64,000 nt of DNA, taken from assembly GCF_018364065.1 (NCBI RefSeq), contig NZ_JAGZMO010000004.1:62001-126000 (forward strand), written 5' to 3'. The notes beneath the pieces are model-generated. The model was given only the letters and a program-made list of their open reading frames with translations, was not told where the DNA came from and ran no database searches. The position numbers and the translations under genes are program-made. Positions 17,592 through 24,073 of this stretch are shown piece by piece; position 1 is the first letter of the stretch; every line of letters begins with the position of its first letter. This DNA comes from Veillonella sp. (GTDB lineage: Bacteria > Bacillota > Negativicutes > Veillonellales > Veillonellaceae).

Positions 17592-18236
17592 ATGAAAATC
17601 TTTATTGACACTGCTAATTTTGATGAAATTAAAGCAGCTTATGAAATGGGCTTTATTGCCGGTGTAACAACCAACCCTTCTTTAATTGTTAAAGAAAAAC
17701 GCGATTTGAAAGAAGTTATTAAACAAATCGCCGCATTAGTAGACGGCCCTGTAAGCGCTGAAGTTATTGCTACTACTGCACCTGAAATGATTGCAGAAGC
17801 ACATGAACTCGTTAAACTCGGTTCCAATGTAGTAATCAAAGTTCCTATGACGGAAGAAGGCTTGAAAGCCGTAGCCGCTCTTGCAAAAGAAGGCATTAAA
17901 ACTAACGTAACTTTGATTTTCAATGCTAACCAGGCATTGTTGGCTGCCCGCGCCGGTGCATCTTTCGTAAGTCCTTTCGTAGGCCGTATTGATGACATGA
18001 GCATGGACGGTATTACATTGATCGAAGACATCGCTGAAATCTTCATGATTCACGATATTAAGGCTGAAATCATTGCCGCCAGCGTACGTACACCAATGCA
18101 CATGATTCAATGTGCTAAAGCCGGTGCACACATCGCTACTGTACCTTACAAAGTGTTGACTGCCTCACTTAAACATCCATTGACGGATGCTGGCCTTGCT
18201 AAATTCTTAGCTGACTGGGAAGCTGCCAATAAATAA
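17592..18236 (+). CDS. tal: TalC-type transaldolase (Fsa/TalC family)
   Basis: A 214-residue TIM-barrel aldolase of the short transaldolase/fructose-6-phosphate aldolase family (pentose phosphate pathway). The Schiff-base lysine is K83 in VIKVP. Glu57 and Phe129 occupy the positions that are Gln and Tyr in E. coli fructose-6-phosphate aldolase and Glu and Phe in true transaldolases, so transaldolase activity is inferred. The ATG at 17592 is used; the upstream in-frame TTG lies ahead of the AAAGGAGA site. It is followed after 42 bases by glpX, forming a sugar-phosphate pair. Codon use suggests high expression. Confidence 0.92.
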   Translation: MKIFIDTANFDEIKAAYEMGFIAGVTTNPSLIVKEKRDLKEVIKQIAALVDGPVSAEVIATTAPEMIAEAHELVKLGSNVVIKVPMTEEGLKAVAALAKEGIKTNVTLIFNANQALLAARAGASFVSPFVGRIDDMSMDGITLIEDIAEIFMIHDIKAEIIAASVRTPMHMIQCAKAGAHIATVPYKVLTASLKHPLTDAGLAKFLADWEAANK

Positions 18237-18278
18237 GACTCATTATAACAATCCCATCATTTTAAGGAGGAACAAACA

Positions 18279-19244
18279 GTGGATAGAACATTAGCCTTGG
18301 AATTCGTACGTGTAACAGAAGCGGCGGCTCTTCGCAGCGGTCGTTTACTTGGTCGCGGTGAAAAAGACGGAGCCGATCAGTTGGCCGTTGACGCTATGCG
18401 CCAAACTTTTGATACAGTGCCAATTTCCGGAACAGTTGTAATCGGGGAAGGTGAAATCGATGAAGCACCAATGCTTTACATCGGTGAAGAAGTAGGAGCC
18501 GGCGGAGAACCGGTAGACATTGCAGTCGATCCTATTGAAGGGACTAACCTTATTGCAAAAGGGCAAAATGGTGCTATTGCCGTACTTGCCATCGCTCCTA
18601 AGGGCGGTTTATTGCACGCTCCTGACATGTACATGCAGAAGCTTTGCGTAGGCCCTCGTGCGAAAGGCGTTATCGATTTGAATGCAAGCGTAGCTGAAAA
18701 CCTTCGTCGCGTAGCTGAAAAAATGGAACGCGGTATTGACGATTTAACCATCGTAATGCTTGACCGTCCGCGCCATGAAGAAATTATGCGCGAATGTCGT
18801 GAAGCAGGTGCCCGTATCCGTCTTATCACCGACGGCGACGTAAATCCGGCCATGGAATGTGGCTTGGAAGGTTCCGGTGTTCACATGGTTATCGGTACCG
18901 GCGGTGCGCCTGAAGGCGTATTGGCTGCCGCTGCATTAAAATGTACAGGCGGCGATATGCAGGCACGTTTACTTCCTGGAAATGAAGAAGAAGTTCGTCG
19001 TTGTCATGCTATGGGCATTACTGATTTGAACAAAGTATTGACTATTGATGACTTGGTACATGGGGAAGACGTAATTTTCTCCGCTACAGCCATTACAGAA
19101 GGTAATATCCTCAATGGCATTAAATATTTTGCCGGCGGCGCCCGTACACAGTCCGTTGTAATGCGTTACAAAACAGGTACTGTACGTTTCGTAGATACAA
19201 TCCATCGCTTAGATCGCAAATTAAAATCTATGAAGGCAAAATAA
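18279..19244 (+). CDS. glpX: Fructose-1,6-bisphosphatase, class II
   Basis: Hydrolyses fructose-1,6-bisphosphate in gluconeogenesis. 321 residues with class II metal-site motifs VIGEGEIDEAPML (54-66) and VDPIEGTN (83-90), then ITDGDV and the sugar-phosphate segment GTGGAPEGVLAAAALK. The GTG start is preceded by AAGGAGGA. It pairs with the transaldolase upstream, consistent with sugar-phosphate interconversion in a bacterium that grows on organic acids. It is followed by a strong terminator. Confidence 0.95.
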   Translation: MDRTLALEFVRVTEAAALRSGRLLGRGEKDGADQLAVDAMRQTFDTVPISGTVVIGEGEIDEAPMLYIGEEVGAGGEPVDIAVDPIEGTNLIAKGQNGAIAVLAIAPKGGLLHAPDMYMQKLCVGPRAKGVIDLNASVAENLRRVAEKMERGIDDLTIVMLDRPRHEEIMRECREAGARIRLITDGDVNPAMECGLEGSGVHMVIGTGGAPEGVLAAAALKCTGGDMQARLLPGNEEEVRRCHAMGITDLNKVLTIDDLVHGEDVIFSATAITEGNILNGIKYFAGGARTQSVVMRYKTGTVRFVDTIHRLDRKLKSMKAK

Positions 19245-19283
19245 TCGCAACAATGAGGGGTTGAACAACTCTTCTTAATAAAG

Positions 19284-19334
19284 TGAACTGTTTCCTATAT
19301 ATATGTATATATAATAGGAAGCAGTTCATTTTTT
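19284..19334 (+). terminator. Terminator after glpX
   Basis: A long stem runs from TGAACTG (19284-19290), continues through TTTCCTATATATA, and pairs with TATATA-ATAGGAA and CAGTTCA (19322-19328). TTTTTT follows. Confidence 0.92.
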
Positions 19335-19411
19335 GTTCTGCAGAAGTATATCATATGGGCTTTTTACGGTTTATGCGGAGAAAAATAATATCTATCCCCG
19401 GTGGTGAGTAC

Positions 19412-19441
19412 TTGAAGTCATATACTGACTTATAGTATATT
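19412..19441 (+). promoter_or_regulatory. Candidate promoter for murA
   Basis: TTGAAG (19412-19417), an 18-base spacer and TATATT (19436-19441), about 70 bases before the murA TTG. Both boxes deviate from consensus. Confidence 0.4.
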
Positions 19442-19510
19442 ATAGAGTAGGATTTATATATGCTATTGAAGATTCAGTCTTTTAAATAGATTGCAGTTGG
19501 AGGGAATATT

Positions 19511-20770
19511 TTGGAAAAGCTCATCATTAACGGGAAGAAGCCGTTGAATGGTCGCGTTCGTGTAAGTAGCGCTAAAAATGCGGTGCTGCCTATTATTGCA
19601 GCCACCATGTTGGCATCTACGCCAAGTCGTTTAGTGGAAGTTCCACATTTGGAAGATGTGCATACAATTTGTGATGTTATTGCTTCTTTGGGGGTGAAAG
19701 TAACTCACGAAGGTACCGATGAAATCGTTTTTGATGCGGCAACAATTACGGCTACCGAAGCCCCTTATGAACTGGTTCGCCGTATGAGAGCGTCGTTCCT
19801 CGTAATGGGTCCTTTATTGGCTCGTCGCGGCGAAGCGCGCATTTCCCTGCCTGGCGGTTGCGCTATCGGCAGCCGTCCTATCGATTTGCACTTAAAAGCG
19901 TTCGAAGCATTAGGGGCTGTTATTGAAATGGGCGACGGTTATGTGCAGGCCACTGCACCTAACGGTTTGAAAGGCACTCAGATTTACCTCGATTTCCCAA
20001 GCGTAGGTGCTACGGAAAACATCATCATGGCGGCGTCCATGGCGGAAGGTAAAACTGTAATTGAAAACGTGGCTCGTGAGCCTGAAATCGTTGATTTAGT
20101 AACATACTTGAACAGTATGGGTGCCGATATTCGCGGTGCCGGTACTAACGTAATCCGCATTCAAGGGGTAAAAGAATTAAAAGGTGCTACACACACCGTA
20201 ATTCCTGACCGCATTGAAGCGGGTACATACTTGATCGCAGCGGCTATGGCCGGCGGCGATGTATATGTAGAAAACGCTTTATCGGAACATTTAAAACCGG
20301 TTGTGGCTAAGTTGAAAGAAGCGGGCGTTGCGGTTTACGAAGACGTAGACGGCATCCGTGTCGTATCTGACGGCCAGGTAAAAGCCGTAGACATTAAAAC
20401 ATTACCATATCCGGGATTCCCTACAGACATGCAGGCGCAGTTCATGGCATTGACAACGATTGCCAAAGGAACCAGCACTGTAATGGAAACTGTATTCGAA
20501 AATCGCTTCATGCATGTGGACGAATTGAAGAAAATGGGCGCTGAAATTCGCATTGAAGAGCGTCGTGCCATTATTGACGGCGTAGCTTCCTTAAAAGGCG
20601 CCAAAGTGCGCGCCACTGACCTTCGCGCCGGTGCAGCTCTCGTTTGTGCGGGCCTGGCGGCGGAAGGAACTACGGAAGTTACCCAATTGTCTCACATCGA
20701 TCGAGGCTATGATAATCTCGTAGGCAAATTAAAAAGGCTAGGTGCTGATATTGTTCGGGTGGATGAATAA
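19511..20770 (+). CDS. murA: UDP-N-acetylglucosamine 1-carboxyvinyltransferase
   Basis: Transfers enolpyruvate from PEP to UDP-GlcNAc, the first committed step of peptidoglycan synthesis. 419 residues of the EPSP-synthase fold: the N-terminal SSAKNAVLP, RRMRASFLVMGPLLAR and the fosfomycin-reactive loop Cys117 in PGGCAIGSRPID. Cys rather than Asp there predicts fosfomycin sensitivity of the enzyme. The TTG start has GGAGGG upstream. The 3' end overlaps the mreB start. Confidence 0.96.
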   Translation: MEKLIINGKKPLNGRVRVSSAKNAVLPIIAATMLASTPSRLVEVPHLEDVHTICDVIASLGVKVTHEGTDEIVFDAATITATEAPYELVRRMRASFLVMGPLLARRGEARISLPGGCAIGSRPIDLHLKAFEALGAVIEMGDGYVQATAPNGLKGTQIYLDFPSVGATENIIMAASMAEGKTVIENVAREPEIVDLVTYLNSMGADIRGAGTNVIRIQGVKELKGATHTVIPDRIEAGTYLIAAAMAGGDVYVENALSEHLKPVVAKLKEAGVAVYEDVDGIRVVSDGQVKAVDIKTLPYPGFPTDMQAQFMALTTIAKGTSTVMETVFENRFMHVDELKKMGAEIRIEERRAIIDGVASLKGAKVRATDLRAGAALVCAGLAAEGTTEVTQLSHIDRGYDNLVGKLKRLGADIVRVDE

Positions 20771-21920
20771 GAAAACAGTTAATCGTGCGGAAGTAAGAAA
20801 GAAGCGCGAAGAACGTCGTAAAAAAAGTACACAGCCTATTGCGACTACAACACCGACGAAAGCACAGAAACGCAGCAGCGCAGGCATTTCACTCTTTGAA
20901 CGCCTCGCATTGTGGTGGGCGTATGACATCGGTATTGATCTTGGCACAGCCAACGTATTGATTTACGTGAAAGGCAAGGGCGTCGTTCTGGATGAACCGG
21001 GCTATGTGGCGTGGAATTCCAGAACTCATGAGGTTGTAGCCGTAGGTGACGATGCGCGCATTATGTTGGGGCGCACACCGGAAGAAATTGAAGTCATCCG
21101 GCCGTTGCAGGACGGTGTTATTACCAATTACGACATGACCGAATTTATGCTTCGCTATTACATTCGCAGCGTGATTCCATCGTCATCACTCTTTAAACCA
21201 CGCATTGTAGTATGTGTGCCATCCGGTATTACACCGGTGGAAAAGCGTGCCGTAATCGAAGCGGTCTTACAGACCGGGGCGCGCAAAACAGTACTCATTG
21301 AAGAACCGTTGGCGGCTGCGCTGGGCACAGGCCTTGATAAGGCTAAATCAGCCGGTGCTATTGTAGTCGATATTGGCGGCGGTACTACGGATATTGCCGT
21401 ATTGTCCAATACAGGCATCGTAGTAAGTAAGTCGCTCCGCATGGGCGGCGATAAGTTCGACGAAGCGATTATTAACTATATTAAGCGCCGTCGTAAAATG
21501 CTTATCGGCCATCGCACAGCGGAAGAAATTAAGATTGCGGTAGGTACAGTTGACCGCAAGGCGGCGGTTGAGGAAATTAAAGTGCGCGGTCGCGATATGG
21601 TGTCCGGCTTGCCTCAGACCATTACGGTTACGTCTAAAGAAGTGCAGTTGGCGTTGGAAAAACCGATTAACAGCATATTAGAAGGCATTAAAGATATTTT
21701 AGAAAAAACGCCGCCGGAACTGGTGGCGGAAATTGCAGACCACGGCATTCTTTTAACCGGTGGTGGCGCATTGATCAGCGGGTTGGAACGACTCGTAACC
21801 CGTTCCATCGGCGTTGCGGCCTACCTGGTAGACAATCCGAGGTACTCCGTAATCCTGGGCACAGGACGGGCCTTGCAGGAAATGGATAAACTCCAGGACA
21901 GTTTGGAAGAACTGCAATAA
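20763..21920 (+). CDS. mreB: MreB-family actin homologue with basic N-terminal extension
   Basis: A bacterial actin that polymerises under the membrane and guides wall synthesis. The core has the phosphate motifs GIDLGTANVLIYVKGKG (from about 57) and VVDIGGGTTDIAVL, and the adenosine motif GILLTGGGALI. MreB normally starts within about ten residues of the DLGTAN motif. Here D59 is preceded by some 47 extra residues: a Lys/Arg-rich stretch (3-21), a Thr/Ser/Pro linker and ISLFERLALWWAY, which could be an amphipathic membrane-binding segment. ATG 20763 overlaps murA by eight bases; a GTG at 20742 in the same frame would add seven residues. mreC and mreD do not follow. The paralogue Mbl cannot be excluded. 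Confidence 0.92.
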   Translation: MNKKTVNRAEVRKKREERRKKSTQPIATTTPTKAQKRSSAGISLFERLALWWAYDIGIDLGTANVLIYVKGKGVVLDEPGYVAWNSRTHEVVAVGDDARIMLGRTPEEIEVIRPLQDGVITNYDMTEFMLRYYIRSVIPSSSLFKPRIVVCVPSGITPVEKRAVIEAVLQTGARKTVLIEEPLAAALGTGLDKAKSAGAIVVDIGGGTTDIAVLSNTGIVVSKSLRMGGDKFDEAIINYIKRRRKMLIGHRTAEEIKIAVGTVDRKAAVEEIKVRGRDMVSGLPQTITVTSKEVQLALEKPINSILEGIKDILEKTPPELVAEIADHGILLTGGGALISGLERLVTRSIGVAAYLVDNPRYSVILGTGRALQEMDKLQDSLEELQ

Positions 21921-22037
21921 ACTTGAAAGCGTTGCAATAAGCTTGACAGAACTGCAAGTAACTTGAACTGCAAGTAACTTGGCAGAAGGGCCATAAACTC
22001 AACAGAATTGCAATGAGTTTAGGAAGACTTGCAATAC
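21910..22037 (+). repeat. 20-bp degenerate tandem repeats spanning the mreB stop codon
   Basis: About six and a half units of the form AACTGCAATAAACTTGACAG start at 21910, 21930, 21950, 21966, 21986, 22006 and 22027. They are mostly 20 bases, one 16 and one 21. Unit 1 contains the last two sense codons and the stop (TAA, 21918-21920). The array ends just before the terminator. Confidence 0.85.
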
Positions 22038-22053
22038 ATACAAACTACAAATC

Positions 22054-22120
22054 ATACCATGAGCATGTTATTCGCTTATAAACTAAGGGATAACAATTTG
22101 CTCATGGTATTTTTATTTTT
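22054..22120 (+). terminator. Terminator after murA-mreB
   Basis: A 12-bp stem, ATACCATGAGCA (22054-22065) with TGCTCATGGTAT (22099-22110), is extended inward by TGTTAT/ATAACA and followed by TTTTATTTTT. Confidence 0.92.
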
Positions 22121-22189
22121 AAAATGATAAGTCATGTTATAATAAAAATAATAGATGATAATAGATTGGTAAATATTGAGCCGGTTACT

Positions 22190-22206
22190 GTTGATATGCC
22201 ATCAAC
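22190..22206. promoter_or_regulatory. Candidate operator: perfect inverted repeat
   Basis: GTTGAT, five bases (ATGCC), then ATCAAC. The 17-base element is perfectly symmetric in its arms. It lies about 20-85 bases upstream of candidate promoters for the first gene of the envelope cluster, so it may bind a dimeric regulator. Confidence 0.35.
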
Positions 22207-22271
22207 ATTTGTATTCCCTTTAACTTTGACATTCAGATGTTAAACTCTTTTTAAAATCACAGGGATTGGGC

Positions 22272-22299
22272 TTGATATTAATTTGAAATTTGATAATAT
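22272..22299 (+). promoter_or_regulatory. Candidate promoter for the AMIN-domain gene
   Basis: TTGATA (22272-22277), a 16-base spacer and TAATAT (22294-22299), about 45 bases before the start codon. A perfect TTGACA at 22226-22231 lacks a good -10 at 17 bases, with TAAAAT 20 bases downstream. Confidence 0.4.
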
Positions 22300-22343
22300 T
22301 AAATATTGAAACATGATGGTTTGTAGTTAAGTAAGGAGGCCCT

Positions 22344-23684
22344 ATGACAGGAAAATTTAAAGCAATAACACTGGTGCTTGCAGGACTGGCAATGCAACTT
22401 ACCGCTGCCGAGGCGGCAGATGTGACGAGCTTACGGGCACTCAATGAAGCGGGGCATACGCGTGTAGTATTTGATATGAAGGGACTCCCCGACGGGTGGA
22501 GCTCCATTTACAATAATAAAAATGAGCAGGTAAAGCTTCACTTGCCGGGAACGACGAATGTAATGACCGGGCCGGTAGATTATAACCGCCGCGATACAGG
22601 CGTACTTCGCGGTGTGGAGCTGCAAAGTAAGGGCGACGATTTGGACGTAACCTTGACGGTGAACCAGAGCGTGCGTCACCACATCTTTTCCCTTACCAAC
22701 CCGGACCGACTTGTAGTGGATCTGTTTACCGATTATAATCAGAAAACGACCCGTACCGTTGGGGAAGGAGTTACTTTTTCCAAATGGGATACGAGCAGTG
22801 AAAACGGCCGTGTAAAGGCATATGTGATGGAGGCTAATCCAAATGTGCCGATGCGTATCGGTGATGCGGGTACGGTAGGCAAAAGTTTGGCCAATGTGCA
22901 GCCGCCGTTCATCAGTGCTATCGGCCTGGAAAAAGGACAGTCGAAAACAACGAATGCTTTGGCGGCCGGTGCTTCTAATACGTCCTATAAGCAATGGGAA
23001 CCACAGGCCCTTTTGAAATACGTACCGGAAAAAGGATACAGTATCAGCTTTGCTTTGCCGCGGTTGGAAGTGAATGAAGGCAATGACACCTTGGCAGTAA
23101 GCGGTGTTAATCGGGAACGATTAAGCGACGAATTGATTTTATACACTCGCAGTTTCGGCAACTCCACACGCACCAATGTGTACGGTCAGGAAGTTACCAT
23201 TAAAGACAACGTAGTGGTGAGCAAGAAGAACAATAATTCGCCACTCACTGCGGATTCCATTGTGCTTTCCGGTCACGGAACAATGGCTAAGAAGTTGGAA
23301 GCGTTGAAGGTGGGCGACACTGTTCGCTTAACGGCAAAACCGGATGTGGTAAAAATCAGCAATAACGCAGCCGTTGTTTATTCCGGCGGACAACAGATTC
23401 TGGCGCAGGGTACTGTGATGGGCCAAAATGACGGCATTCTTACAGGGCGCACGTTTATCGGCGTCGACAGTTCGGGACGCCTCATCGTATTGGCTATTGA
23501 CGGCAGTCAGGGCGTGTCCGTGGGCGCTACCACATCGGATGGCGCAAATATGTTAAAATCCTTAGGTGCAACCGACGGCATCGAGCTCACAGGACAGGGC
23601 GCCGCCGATATGTACAGCAACACATATCTCCATACAGGACAGAAGGATCCAAGTTTATATCAAAAAAATTTAGTCTTAGGGTAA
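22344..23684 (+). CDS. AMIN-domain protein with degenerate phosphodiester glycosidase domain
   Basis: A secreted protein of 446 residues. It has a signal peptide (about 1-24, ending AEA-A) and an AMIN-type beta domain (about 27-115), a fold that often binds peptidoglycan or targets envelope machines. The C-terminal region (about 230-430) aligns by eye with the NAGPA/phosphodiester glycosidase family: GVNRERLSDELILYT, the TNVYGQEV segment, SIVLSGHG, and an end of the pattern GRTFIGVDSSGRLIVLAIDG. Key parts are changed. The usual NGGFF segment is absent and the usual L-DGGGSSTM motif reads LTGQGAADM. It is therefore probably catalytically inactive and structural. AGGAGG precedes the ATG. Confidence 0.75.
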   Translation: MTGKFKAITLVLAGLAMQLTAAEAADVTSLRALNEAGHTRVVFDMKGLPDGWSSIYNNKNEQVKLHLPGTTNVMTGPVDYNRRDTGVLRGVELQSKGDDLDVTLTVNQSVRHHIFSLTNPDRLVVDLFTDYNQKTTRTVGEGVTFSKWDTSSENGRVKAYVMEANPNVPMRIGDAGTVGKSLANVQPPFISAIGLEKGQSKTTNALAAGASNTSYKQWEPQALLKYVPEKGYSISFALPRLEVNEGNDTLAVSGVNRERLSDELILYTRSFGNSTRTNVYGQEVTIKDNVVVSKKNNNSPLTADSIVLSGHGTMAKKLEALKVGDTVRLTAKPDVVKISNNAAVVYSGGQQILAQGTVMGQNDGILTGRTFIGVDSSGRLIVLAIDGSQGVSVGATTSDGANMLKSLGATDGIELTGQGAADMYSNTYLHTGQKDPSLYQKNLVLG

Positions 23685-23757
23685 GCAGAATTGGTTAATT
23701 CATGTTATAATGTACTTACACCCTCAAGGCAGGGTATAAACCTAAGGAGGTATGAAT

Positions 23758-24060
23758 ATGAAAAATTATATGAAATATACATTGATGTCTATGCTGACAG
23801 TCGTTATGATGGTGGGCGCTGTATTCACAGCAAATGCCGCCAACGTTGATCAGGCGTCGGTATTGACCGGTAAAGTAGTATCTACCGTAGCTGTAGGAAC
23901 TTTGGTAAAACAGGGTGACGTACTCGTAAGCGTACAATCCCTTACAGGTCCTATGCCGGCAGCTCGTGCAACTGTGGACGGGGTCGTTTCAGCTGTGAAT
24001 GTACATGAAGGGGATCAGGTGAAACAGGCTCAGGTCGTAGCTGTAGTTAACGGTAAATAG
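23758..24060 (+). CDS. Small secreted biotinyl-lipoyl-like protein
   Basis: 100 residues: a signal peptide (about 1-27, ending ANA-A) followed by about 70 residues with the pattern of a barrel-sandwich (biotinyl-lipoyl) domain. VLTGKVVSTVAVGTLVKQGD and, after a turn, ATVDGVVSAVNVHEGDQVKQ look like its two halves. The turn reads GPMPAARAT and has no lysine where biotin or lipoate would attach, so it is likely unmodified, like the lipoyl domains of membrane-fusion proteins. The ATG at 23758 is preferred over 23752, which is only one base after AGGAGG. The next gene starts 13 bases later. Function unknown. Confidence 0.7.
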   Translation: MKNYMKYTLMSMLTVVMMVGAVFTANAANVDQASVLTGKVVSTVAVGTLVKQGDVLVSVQSLTGPMPAARATVDGVVSAVNVHEGDQVKQAQVVAVVNGK

Positions 24061-24073
24061 AAGGGAGATATGA

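Larger units (their letters stand above)
21921..22343. other. 423-base gap between mreB and the envelope cluster
   Basis: It contains the tandem repeats (to 22037), the terminator (22054-22120), a perfect 6-bp palindrome pair (22190-22206) and promoter-like elements (22226-22299). No protein gene is supported. Confidence 0.6.
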
